DNA from: Salegentibacter lacus
Lineage (GTDB): Bacteria; Bacteroidota; Bacteroidia; Flavobacteriales; Flavobacteriaceae
DNA: 64,000 bases
Direction: 5' to 3'
Assembly: GCF_020164555.1 (NCBI RefSeq)
Contig: NZ_JAIQZB010000002.1
Span: forward strand, 225,707 to 289,706
Numbering within the stretch: position 1 is the first letter of the stretch; the number at the start of each line of letters is the position of its first letter. Shown here piece after piece: positions 52,714 to 61,349 of this stretch. Made by a program: the position numbers and the translations under genes. The notes under the pieces were generated by a model that was not told the origin of the DNA, made no database searches, and saw only the letters and a program-made list of their open reading frames with translations.

Positions 52714-52716
52714 CTA

Positions 52717-53652
52717 TTACAAATACTTCTTATGTAGCTGGTAAAGCACTTTTAGATCGTGTTTCCCAAAAGGCTTGTCTAAATCTTCTTGTACAAAATG
52801 AAGTTTAAAAGCGCTTTTTGCAGCTTCAAGGTCTGAGGTATCATAGCCTATAATTTTTAATGCATTTTCAACATTGAAACCGGCTGGAATTACTTCAGGA
52901 AACACCAATTTATCCAGAAAATGAATTCTAGTATTAAGCTTTGATTTAAGCCCTATAACTAAAGGATTTGGTTTAAAAAAATCAGCTTCAAGCTTAAGAT
53001 TTTCCACTTCAGCTTCATCATACCATAATCCAAAACCTTCTTCGGCTAAGCGTTTCCATGGAAAATCAGCATTTGGATCTACTTTTCTGGAAGGGGCGAT
53101 ATCAGAATGGCCAATAAAATTTTCAGCGGGAATGCTGTATTTCTCTTTGATTTTCTCGAGCAATTCAATTAAACTAATAATTTGAAGATCGGTAAATTCT
53201 TCTTCGCCGTTATTATCAATTTCAATTCCCAGGGAAGAGGAATTTAAATCGGTATTGTTGCCCCATTTCCCAATTCCACCGTGCCAGGCGCGATAATAAT
53301 CGTTCAGCATATGAAAAATCTCACCGTTTTTGGAAATTACATAATGCGAACTTACCTGGGTTCTTGGCAGGGTAAAAGTGGTTAAGGTTTGCTGAACAGA
53401 ATCTTGCGCGGTGTGGTGAATTACTACATAATTTGGTTTGCGCAAATTAAAATTAGTAGTTCCCACCCAGTAGTCACCATAATTGAGTGCGGATTCTTTC
53501 TGGTTTTCCGGGGTGGGGAACTGCTGTAATTGTTTGCTGTAAGCCTTTGCCTGTTTTTTATGTAAACGATTGGTTTTTGCGTAAGGATTACTTCCGCAGG
53601 AAATAATAGCAATGGCCATTATTAAATAAAAAACAGGAATTAATTTTTTCAT
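52717..53652 (-). CDS. N-acetylmuramoyl-L-alanine amidase (amidase_2), lipoprotein
   Basis: A 311-residue zinc amidase of the AmiD/PGRP type that cuts the MurNAc-L-Ala bond. The lipoprotein signal ends IISC (Cys19). Metal and catalytic residues appear in YVVIHHTAQD (His79/His80), AWHGG and GHSDIAPSRKVDPNADFPW. A C-terminal PG-binding-like segment (about 250-311) ends it. The ATG at 53652 gives the signal peptide directly; the open frame upstream overlaps nagB and is less likely. It lies 22 bp after the NagB fusion in the leftward ROK operon. Confidence 0.92.
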   Translation of the reverse strand: MKKLIPVFYLIMAIAIISCGSNPYAKTNRLHKKQAKAYSKQLQQFPTPENQKESALNYGDYWVGTTNFNLRKPNYVVIHHTAQDSVQQTLTTFTLPRTQVSSHYVISKNGEIFHMLNDYYRAWHGGIGKWGNNTDLNSSSLGIEIDNNGEEEFTDLQIISLIELLEKIKEKYSIPAENFIGHSDIAPSRKVDPNADFPWKRLAEEGFGLWYDEAEVENLKLEADFFKPNPLVIGLKSKLNTRIHFLDKLVFPEVIPAGFNVENALKIIGYDTSDLEAAKSAFKLHFVQEDLDKPFGKHDLKVLYQLHKKYL

Positions 53653-53674
53653 TGATTTAACTTCGTTATTGGAA

Positions 53675-55597
53675 TTATTCAAATTTCCATTTAACAAAGG
53701 CTTCCATAGCTTCATAATTAGCCAAACCAAGTTTATCGTAACTTTCTGCCGTTTCGCGGTTTCTTTCTTCGGCCCTTACCCAAAATTCTCTTTCGTCGTC
53801 CCCGGGAAATACAGGTCGGTCTTTTTGTGACTGGTGTTGGAAAATAGCATTTCTCTTTCGTTGCACTTCTTTAGGAGAAAGCGGTACTGCCATTTCAATT
53901 TCGTGAACTTCAAATTCCTGCCAGGCGCCACGGTACATCCACAACCAGCAGTCTTTGGTCCATGCTTCGGTTTTTCGAAGCCTTTTCATGGCTTCCAGGA
54001 TAATCCTGAAACAAACAATATGAGTCCCGTGAGGATCGGCAAAATCACCGGCTGCAAATATTTGATGAGGTTTTACCTCTTTAAGCAAATCCATGGTAAG
54101 TTCAACATCCTTATCGGTTACCGGACTTTTTTTCCTCTTTCCGGTTTCATAAAATGGCAGTGCCATAAAATGAATGTTTTTATCTTTTAACCCGGCATAA
54201 CGAGCTCCAGCAATTGCTTCAGATTTTCTAATAAAAGCTTTTACGTCCCTAATTTCGTCCAAATCTATATCGTTAGGTTCTTTTTTATCAATGAAGGCAC
54301 GCATTTTCTCGTAAGTAGCTTCTAAATTCTCGGTATCTTCCCCAGTACTTTTCTTAAAATCTATGGCGAATTCTACATAGCGTAACACATCGGTATCCCA
54401 AACAGCGGTGTTCCCGGAAGTTTGATACGCAACGTGTACATCGTGTCCCTGGTCTACCAGTCTTATAAATGTGCCGCCCATAGAAATTACATCATCATCG
54501 GGATGGGGTGAAAATATAATGGAGCGTTTTTTTGCTGGGTTTTTACGCTCCGGTCGTTGAGAGTCGTCGGCATTGGGTTTTCCACCTGGCCAGCCGGTAA
54601 TGCTGTGCTGTAGTTGGTTGAAAACATCAATATTAATATCGTAAGCGGGACCTTGCTCAGTGGCAAGCTGTGCCATTCCGTTATTGTTGTAATCTTCGTC
54701 GGTAAGTTTCAGAATAGGTTTTTTAACTTCGGAAGAAAGCCAGATTACCGCTTTTTTAATTAGCGCTTTATCCCAGGAACAGTCTTTTACTAACCACGGC
54801 GTATTAAATCTTGTTAACTCTGAAGCCGCATCTTCATCTAAAATAAATTCTACATTATCTGAAAGCTGAAGGTAAGTTGCAGGTACATTTCCAGACATTT
54901 CCCCTTCAACCGATTTTTTAATGATGGGCGCTTTTTTCTTGCTCCAGGCCATTAAAATGATCTCTTTTGCCTTAAAAATGGTACCAATTCCCATAGTTAT
55001 GGCTTTGGTAGGCACATTTTCTTTACCTCCAAAATCCCGCGAAGCATCCCTACGGGTTAAATCGTCTAAAGTTACCAACCGCGTTCCTGAATTTGGAGCA
55101 GAACCCGGTTCGTTAAAACCAATGTGACCGGTTCTACCAATTCCCAGTAGCTGAAGGTCTAAACCGCCAACAGCGCCAATTTGATTTTCATAAGACAGAC
55201 AATAGTCGGTAATATCTTCTTTGGCCAGGGTCCCATCTGGAATATGAATATTCTCTCTTTTTATATCTATATGATTAAACAGATTTTCGTCCATAAATTT
55301 CACGTAGCTCTGTTTGGCATCTGGCTGCATCGGGTAATATTCATCCAAATTAAAGGTGATCACGTTTTTGAAACTAAGCCCTTCTTCTTTATGCATTCTA
55401 ATTAACTCTTCATAGACTTCCACCGGGGTGGCACCTGTTGCAAGGCCCAATACCGCATTATCATGATTGTCCTGCTTACGTCTAATAAGATCTGCAATTC
55501 GTTTGGCGACCTTTTTTGAGGCAATATGTTCATCTTCATAAACTTTTACCGGTAGTTTCTCAAAACGTGTTTCTTCTAAAAGATTTAATCTGGCCAT
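53675..55597 (-). CDS. nagB: Glucosamine-6-phosphate deaminase fused to a PIG-L deacetylase-like domain
   Basis: A 640-residue two-domain cytosolic enzyme. Residues 1-265 are NagB (LGLATGATPVEVYEELI, VITFNLDEYYPM, GIGRTGHIGFNEPG), turning glucosamine-6-phosphate into fructose-6-phosphate and ammonia. Residues 355-600 are a PIG-L/LmbE deacetylase domain with the zinc motif SPHPDDD (His365) and a second ligand in ADPHGTHIV. The fusion is known in Bacteroidota; the deacetylase might act on GlcNAc-6-phosphate and so stand in for NagA (inference). It lies 6 bp after the ROK gene. Confidence 0.93.
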   Translation of the reverse strand: MARLNLLEETRFEKLPVKVYEDEHIASKKVAKRIADLIRRKQDNHDNAVLGLATGATPVEVYEELIRMHKEEGLSFKNVITFNLDEYYPMQPDAKQSYVKFMDENLFNHIDIKRENIHIPDGTLAKEDITDYCLSYENQIGAVGGLDLQLLGIGRTGHIGFNEPGSAPNSGTRLVTLDDLTRRDASRDFGGKENVPTKAITMGIGTIFKAKEIILMAWSKKKAPIIKKSVEGEMSGNVPATYLQLSDNVEFILDEDAASELTRFNTPWLVKDCSWDKALIKKAVIWLSSEVKKPILKLTDEDYNNNGMAQLATEQGPAYDINIDVFNQLQHSITGWPGGKPNADDSQRPERKNPAKKRSIIFSPHPDDDVISMGGTFIRLVDQGHDVHVAYQTSGNTAVWDTDVLRYVEFAIDFKKSTGEDTENLEATYEKMRAFIDKKEPNDIDLDEIRDVKAFIRKSEAIAGARYAGLKDKNIHFMALPFYETGKRKKSPVTDKDVELTMDLLKEVKPHQIFAAGDFADPHGTHIVCFRIILEAMKRLRKTEAWTKDCWLWMYRGAWQEFEVHEIEMAVPLSPKEVQRKRNAIFQHQSQKDRPVFPGDDEREFWVRAEERNRETAESYDKLGLANYEAMEAFVKWKFE

Positions 55598-55603
55598 AAT
55601 TTT

Positions 55604-56890
55604 TTAGCTAATTTGGGATTTTACCAGGCTAACCTGGTCTTTAAATATATCGTCCATTACTGCTATGGTACCGCCGTATAAACTGGAATTCGCTCCAAGG
55701 GTAGAAAGTTCTATTTTGGTGCGTTCCTTAAGCTGCATCATACAGTAAGTATTCATTGATTGTTGAATTGGGGTGGTAATAAATTGTTTTGCTTCCGCTA
55801 TTTTTCCTTCCAAAATCACTAATTCCGGATTAAAGATTTGAATAAGGATTGCGATTCCTTTTCCAAGGTTTATTCCTATTTCAGATAACACATTTATCGC
55901 GAACTGATCGCCACGGTTGGCCGCATCTATAATAGTTTCCGGTTCCAGTTTTTCCAGTTCTTCTTTTTTTAGATTGTTTAAAACCGAAGTTTGTCCTGCT
56001 TTTAAACCTTCTTTGGTTTTTCTAACTAAAGCAAGTCCCGAAGCTTCGGTTTCCAGGCAACCGCGTTTTCCACAGTGGCAAAGCAAGCCGTCTTCTGCCA
56101 TTGGGATATGCCCAAATTCTCCTGCAAAACCCGATTCACCCGAATGCATTCTTCCTCCCATAATAATTCCCAGGCCAATACCCCAGTCCATAGAAATCAC
56201 TAAAACATTGCTTTTATTTTTGGCTGTGCCGAAACGAAATTCAGCTAAACAAGCACTTTTTGCATCATTTAAAATAGCCACTGGCTTTTTAAACTTTTTC
56301 TCAAATTTATCTTTAAGCGATTCGGGTTCCTGTTCGCTTAAATAATACGTGAAGTTTTTGCCGGCTTCAGCCGAAACCAGTCCAGGCATGCTTATACCAA
56401 CACCCATTACCTGGTCCAGTTTCACTTTAGCTTCTTTCAGCAATTCCTTGGTCCACTCATATAGGATATCTACGATATTAGAATCTGAAGAAATCTCTGA
56501 GGGCCACGATTTTTCGTGAATAATTGTATGGTTATTATCAATTATCGCCAACTTAATTCTAAATCGTTCTATATGAATACTCACCACAAAAAACGAATTT
56601 TCAATAAGTCCGTAAAGATCTGGTTTCCTGCCCCCTTCAGATTTCCCCCGACCTTTTTTTACCACTATGCCTTCTTCAATAAGTTGATTGAGTAAAGACA
56701 TGGAGGTTGGCAGGCTTACATTAAAGCGCTGGCAAACTTCGGCATTAGAGGTTTCTCCATTTAGAAACAGATGTTTGATGATCTTTAACTTCTGGAGGAA
56801 TTTTTTTCGCTCTACATTATTAATTTTAGAGAGTTTCTTTTCATCTATAAAAAAATCATGTAGATCTGTTGGCATAGTTTGAGTTGTCAT
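55604..56890 (-). CDS. ROK-family transcriptional regulator
   Basis: A 428-residue protein with an N-terminal winged helix (about residues 25-85, NAEVCQRFNVSLPTSMSLLN) and a ROK sugar-kinase-like domain. The effector site shows GVGISMPGLV, GEFGHIPM and the zinc motif CHCGKRGCLE. It resembles NagC/Mlc-type repressors that respond to amino sugars. Because the ROK domain keeps much of the kinase signature, residual kinase activity cannot be excluded. It heads the operon with nagB and faces the acyltransferase gene; palindromes in the gap are candidate operators. Confidence 0.92.
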   Translation of the reverse strand: MTTQTMPTDLHDFFIDEKKLSKINNVERKKFLQKLKIIKHLFLNGETSNAEVCQRFNVSLPTSMSLLNQLIEEGIVVKKGRGKSEGGRKPDLYGLIENSFFVVSIHIERFRIKLAIIDNNHTIIHEKSWPSEISSDSNIVDILYEWTKELLKEAKVKLDQVMGVGISMPGLVSAEAGKNFTYYLSEQEPESLKDKFEKKFKKPVAILNDAKSACLAEFRFGTAKNKSNVLVISMDWGIGLGIIMGGRMHSGESGFAGEFGHIPMAEDGLLCHCGKRGCLETEASGLALVRKTKEGLKAGQTSVLNNLKKEELEKLEPETIIDAANRGDQFAINVLSEIGINLGKGIAILIQIFNPELVILEGKIAEAKQFITTPIQQSMNTYCMMQLKERTKIELSTLGANSSLYGGTIAVMDDIFKDQVSLVKSQIS

Positions 56891-56974
56891 ATTTTAAAAT
56901 AAAAGCATTAATGGTTTGTTTTAAGCTTTTAAAAAAAATGAATTTATTTAGAATTTAAAAGTATATAAAAAAAT

Positions 56975-56988
56975 TATTTTTAAAAATA
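56975..56988. promoter_or_regulatory. AT palindrome in the ROK divergent region
   Basis: TATTTTTAAAAATA is a perfect 14-bp palindrome within a wider AAGTAT...ATACTT arrangement. It lies about 85 bp upstream of the ROK gene; NagC-type sites are also AT-palindromic. A regulator-binding role is a guess. Confidence 0.35.
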
Positions 56989-57012
56989 CTTTTTCTATTT
57001 TTTTATAAAAGA

Positions 57013-57028
57013 TCGATTATTTAATCGA
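57013..57028. promoter_or_regulatory. Candidate ROK operator palindrome
   Basis: TCGATTA-TT-TAATCGA is a perfect inverted repeat with 7-bp arms, midway between the divergent ROK and acyltransferase genes. It is the best operator candidate in the salvage region, by position and symmetry only. Confidence 0.45.
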
Positions 57029-57106
57029 AATTTATATTTTTATGGAATAATACAAAGTCGAATTTTCAAATCCAACTACCAACTTTTAGGATTACCATAG
57101 AGGAGA

Positions 57107-58264
57107 ATGACTGATGCCAATAAATTATTTGAGGAAGCAGAAACAGGCAAAAACCAGCGTTATTTAGCCCTGGATGTTTTGCGTGGACTTACCGTGGCCC
57201 TTATGATATTGGTGAATACACCGGGAAGCTGGTTGCATATTTATGCGCCATTTAAACATGCTCCCTGGGATGGTTTTACTCCAACCGATTGGGTTTTTCC
57301 TTCTTTTTTATTTGTAATTGGCAATGCGATGAGTTTTAGCCTACGCAAGTATGAGAGTATTTCTGAAAGTGCTTTTTTAAAAAAGGTATTTAAACGAGCC
57401 GCACTTATATTTCTTATTGGTTTGTTTTTGAGCGCGTTTCCGTTTGTATTTAGACAGGAAGGGGAATTGGTTTTTAAGAATTTAGCGAATATGCGAATTA
57501 TGGGAGTTTTGCAGCGCATTGCTCTTTGCTATCTTTTTGCCTCGCTAATTCTTCATTATTTAAAACTGAAAAAATCCATCATTTTTGGATGCCTAATTTT
57601 ACTTGGCTACTGGGCAATTATGTGGTTCTTTGGTGACCAGCCTAATCCGCTTTCTTTAGAGCATAATGCCGCGCTGAAGTTTGATCAATTAATATTTAAC
57701 GATGCCAATCTTTATAAAGGTTATGGTCTTCCCTTTGATCCTGAAGGTTTATTAAGTACGCTTCCCGCACTTGTAAATGTAATTGCAGGTTATGTGGCGG
57801 GCGTTTTTATTCAAAGATCAGGGAATAATATTTCTACGGTAATCAAGTTAAGTATTTATGGAGTCCTGTTACTGATTGTAGCGCAAATTTGGGATATTTG
57901 GTTTCCTATAAATAAACCTATCTGGAGCAGTTCTTATGTTTTATATAGCACAGGCTGGACCCTTTTAGTGCTTTCAGCCCTAATTTTGGTTATTGAAATT
58001 TTCAATTTTAAAAAATGGACCACTTTCTTCGAGGCTTTCGGAAAGAATCCTTTGTTTGTTTTTGTAATGTCTGGCCTCGTAGTAATGCTTATGAACATAA
58101 TTTATGTTAACGAACAGGCTTTAAAATCCTGGCTTTATGAAAACTTATATCTTAGCTGGCTAAACAATTATAACGCCTCGCTGCTGTTTGCCATTTCTTA
58201 TATGCTGCTTATGTGGCTGCTTGGTTACTGGTTACACAAAAAACGTATCTATATTAAAGTATAA
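57107..58264 (+). CDS. HGSNAT-like (DUF5009/DUF1624) membrane acyltransferase
   Basis: A 385-residue inner-membrane protein with about 10 helices. ALDVLRGLTVALMILVNTPG and GFTPTDWVFPSFLFVIGNAM are the signature of the heparan-alpha-glucosaminide acetyltransferase family. Those enzymes transfer acetyl groups across the membrane to the amino group of a glucosamine. In this setting it might re-acetylate free glucosamine units of murein or chitin fragments (inference). It is the first gene of a rightward pair with the GH3 fusion gene 16 bp later. Confidence 0.88.
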   Translation: MTDANKLFEEAETGKNQRYLALDVLRGLTVALMILVNTPGSWLHIYAPFKHAPWDGFTPTDWVFPSFLFVIGNAMSFSLRKYESISESAFLKKVFKRAALIFLIGLFLSAFPFVFRQEGELVFKNLANMRIMGVLQRIALCYLFASLILHYLKLKKSIIFGCLILLGYWAIMWFFGDQPNPLSLEHNAALKFDQLIFNDANLYKGYGLPFDPEGLLSTLPALVNVIAGYVAGVFIQRSGNNISTVIKLSIYGVLLLIVAQIWDIWFPINKPIWSSSYVLYSTGWTLLVLSALILVIEIFNFKKWTTFFEAFGKNPLFVFVMSGLVVMLMNIIYVNEQALKSWLYENLYLSWLNNYNASLLFAISYMLLMWLLGYWLHKKRIYIKV

Positions 58265-58280
58265 ATTCAATTGCTGAATA

Positions 58281-61232
58281 ATGAGAAATAAAATATCACG
58301 CTTATTCATTTTTTTAATGGCCTTTTTCGGGCTCACACTTCAGGCCCAGGAAAGCACTAAAAAATCACCTGAATTTCTTCAATATACCAACAGTAAATGG
58401 GTAGACTCTATAATGAAAGAGCTTACACCAAAAGAGCGCATTGCACAACTTATTATGGTGGCGGCTTATTCAAACAGGAATAATGCGCATAAAGAAGAAA
58501 TTCTTAAACATATTAATGAATACAAAATAGGTGGCTTGATCTTCTTCCAGGGTGATCCCGAGACGCAGTTAAAACTGATGAACGATTACCAATTGGCTTC
58601 CGAAGTTCCTCTTTTAGGAGCTATCGATGCTGAATGGGGACTGGGAATGCGACTGGACAATACCATAAGTTATCCGTATCAAATGGCTTTGGGAGCTATT
58701 CGGGACGATAGTTTGGTTTATGATCTTGGACAGGAAGTTGCCCGACAAATAAAACGCACCGGACTTCACCTCAATTTTGCTCCGGTGGTAGATGTAAATA
58801 ATAACCCGAATAACCCGGTAATTAATTTCCGTTCTTTTGGGGAAGATAAAAAGAACGTTTCCCGAAAAGGAATAGCCTATATGCGTGGGATGCAAGACGC
58901 AAATTTGCTTACTACTGCCAAACATTTTCCCGGCCACGGGGATACCGATACCGATTCTCATTATGCGCTTCCGCAGATAAACCATCCTTTTGAAAGATTA
59001 GATTCCCTGGAAATGTACCCGTTTAAAGAATTGATAAATGCCGGAATTGGTGGTGTAATGGTAGCTCATTTAAATATTCCCGCACTGGATTCTACCGGAG
59101 TACCTTCAACTTTATCCAAATCTATTATCACAGGAATTCTAAAAGATAGTTTAGGTTTTGAGGGTTTGATCGTGACCGATGCAATGAATATGAAAGGCGT
59201 AACCAAAGGAAACGAACCTGGGATTGTAGATAAAGATGCGATTCTTGCTGGAAATGATCTTTTGGAGTTTACAGAAGATGTTCCAAAAGCAATAGATGAG
59301 GTTAGTAAAGCAATTAAGAAGGGGTTAATCACACAAAAACAGCTTGATGAGCGGGTAAGAAAGATCCTTGCGGTAAAACAATGGGTTGGTTTAAATGAAT
59401 ATCAGGAGCAAAGTCCTAAGAATATCCTGAAAGAAATTAATACCGGCGAAGCAAAATTCCTGAACAGAAAATTGGTAGAAGCTTCGCTTACAGTATTGAA
59501 AAATGATAAAAGTATTTTGCCTTTAAGAAAACTTGATACCTTAAAGGTTGCCGCGATTTCTTTTGGAGCTACAAAACAAACCGAATTTCAGAAAACCCTG
59601 AACCTATACACCGAGGTGAAAAATTTCCAGTTAAAGGCTGATGCGAAAGCTTCAGACATAGCGAAAATCAAAGAAAAACTTTCTGAGTACAATCTGGTAA
59701 TTGGGGGAATTCACGATGATAGCCGTTTTCCGCGGAATACTATGAAATTCTCACAACCTGTGCAGGATTTTATCGCAGAACTTTCAGAAAAGGAGCATAC
59801 GATTTTTAGCTATTTTAAAAATCCGTATTCTATAAATAAACTGGATAAGATTGAAAATGCATCCGGTTTGATTTTAACTTATCAGGATAGCCAAACCACA
59901 CAAGATCTCGCCGCGCAACTTATTTTTGGCGGAGTGGGAGCAAATGGAAGACTTCCGGTGAGTATTGGGGAAAAATTCAAATCTGGAGACGGGTTGGATA
60001 TAAAAGGAAAAATAAGATTTAAATACACCCTTCCCGAAGATGCCGGAATGAATTCTGAAGTACTTTTTGGTGGTGTGGATTCCTTAATACAGGAAGCTAT
60101 TAAAAAAAAAGCGACGCCGGGAGGGCAAATTCTAGTCGCTAAAGATGGGAAAATAGTCTTACACAAAGCTTACGGTTACCATGAATACAGTGATACCATA
60201 AAAGTTAAGAAAACCGATTTATACGATTTGGCTTCGGTAAGCAAAATTTCTTCGGCTTTACCGGCATTAATGAAATTGCAGGATGAAGGGAAGTTTAGTC
60301 TTGATGCTTCAATAGACGATTATTTGCATTATTTCAGAAATTCTAATAAAGCGGGAGTTCCTTTTCGGCAAATCCTTACCCACCAGGCGCGGTTTAAACC
60401 ATGGATCCCTTATTGGAAAAATACACTTCGTAAAAACGGTAGCTATAAGTGGTACACTTTTAAAAAAGATTCTTCCAGAAGGTTTCCTGTTAAAGTGAGC
60501 GAAGATTTGTGGTTGCATCGCAACTATCAGAAGAAAATGTTTAGAGGAATCAAAAAATCTGAGCTGGAAGAAGAGGCGAAATACAAATATTCGGGGCTGG
60601 TTTTTTACTTGCTACCTTCTATTGTAGAAGAGATTTCCGGGGAAGATTTCAGAAAATATATTAACGAGAATTTTTACGATAAACTGGGGGCCACAACTTT
60701 AGGCTATAATCCGCTTGAACGCTTCGAAAAAAGCCGAATTGTACCCACAGAACATGATTATTTGTTTCGCCATAAACCAATTCACGGAATGGTACACGAC
60801 GAAGGTGCGATCATGATGGGTGGGGTTTCGGCCAACGCAGGACTTTTTTCTACCGCTAACGATTTGGCAAAACTGATGCAGATGTACCTGAATATGGGCG
60901 AATATGCCGGGGAGCGCTACATTGAAGAGGAAACTCTAAAAAACTGGAGTACCACTCAATTCCCCGAAAACGATAATCATCGCGGGATCGGATTTGATAA
61001 GCCTTATTTAGAATATAAAGGAGAGAGCAGTAATACTGCTAAAGATGCAAGCAAAGCGAGTTTTGGCCATACCGGTTTTACCGGAATTTATGCCTGGGTA
61101 GATCCCGAAGAAGATTTGCTTTATCTTTTCCTTTCCAACAGAGTACTTCCCACTAGGGAAAACACCCGACTTTACAGTTTAAATACCCGCACCAATATTC
61201 AGCAGATTTTATACGATTCGATAAACAAATAA
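58281..61232 (+). CDS. GH3 (NagZ-like) hydrolase fused to a beta-lactamase-fold domain
   Basis: A 983-residue secreted two-enzyme protein (signal peptide 1-23). Residues 40-370 are GH3 of the NagZ kind: KHFPGHGDTDTDSH from Lys214, with the loop His acting as acid/base, and nucleophile Asp300 in VTDAMNMKG. Residues 385-590 match the GH3 C-terminal domain. Residues 615-980 are a serine beta-lactamase-fold domain with SVSK (Ser652, Lys655), YSG and HTG. In B. subtilis, NagZ and the beta-lactamase-fold amidase AmiE are neighbouring genes for muropeptide rescue, so this may join both activities (inference). Confidence 0.93.
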   Translation: MRNKISRLFIFLMAFFGLTLQAQESTKKSPEFLQYTNSKWVDSIMKELTPKERIAQLIMVAAYSNRNNAHKEEILKHINEYKIGGLIFFQGDPETQLKLMNDYQLASEVPLLGAIDAEWGLGMRLDNTISYPYQMALGAIRDDSLVYDLGQEVARQIKRTGLHLNFAPVVDVNNNPNNPVINFRSFGEDKKNVSRKGIAYMRGMQDANLLTTAKHFPGHGDTDTDSHYALPQINHPFERLDSLEMYPFKELINAGIGGVMVAHLNIPALDSTGVPSTLSKSIITGILKDSLGFEGLIVTDAMNMKGVTKGNEPGIVDKDAILAGNDLLEFTEDVPKAIDEVSKAIKKGLITQKQLDERVRKILAVKQWVGLNEYQEQSPKNILKEINTGEAKFLNRKLVEASLTVLKNDKSILPLRKLDTLKVAAISFGATKQTEFQKTLNLYTEVKNFQLKADAKASDIAKIKEKLSEYNLVIGGIHDDSRFPRNTMKFSQPVQDFIAELSEKEHTIFSYFKNPYSINKLDKIENASGLILTYQDSQTTQDLAAQLIFGGVGANGRLPVSIGEKFKSGDGLDIKGKIRFKYTLPEDAGMNSEVLFGGVDSLIQEAIKKKATPGGQILVAKDGKIVLHKAYGYHEYSDTIKVKKTDLYDLASVSKISSALPALMKLQDEGKFSLDASIDDYLHYFRNSNKAGVPFRQILTHQARFKPWIPYWKNTLRKNGSYKWYTFKKDSSRRFPVKVSEDLWLHRNYQKKMFRGIKKSELEEEAKYKYSGLVFYLLPSIVEEISGEDFRKYINENFYDKLGATTLGYNPLERFEKSRIVPTEHDYLFRHKPIHGMVHDEGAIMMGGVSANAGLFSTANDLAKLMQMYLNMGEYAGERYIEEETLKNWSTTQFPENDNHRGIGFDKPYLEYKGESSNTAKDASKASFGHTGFTGIYAWVDPEEDLLYLFLSNRVLPTRENTRLYSLNTRTNIQQILYDSINK

Positions 61233-61311
61233 GAAGTAAGAAATTAGTCGCTTATATTTACGATTAATGGTTTTTAACGTGACATTGGTGTGAAAAGTTT
61301 ATAGGAAAAAC

Positions 61312-61319
61312 TATATTTG
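61312..61319 (+). promoter_or_regulatory. Putative promoter -7 box of the TonB-receptor gene
   Basis: TATATTTG matches TAnnTTTG and ends 30 bp before the ATG at 61350. TTG at 61285 is 24 bp upstream, longer than the usual spacing. Confidence 0.45.
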
Positions 61320-61349
61320 GAAGCTTTTCCTAAAAACCATTCAATATTT

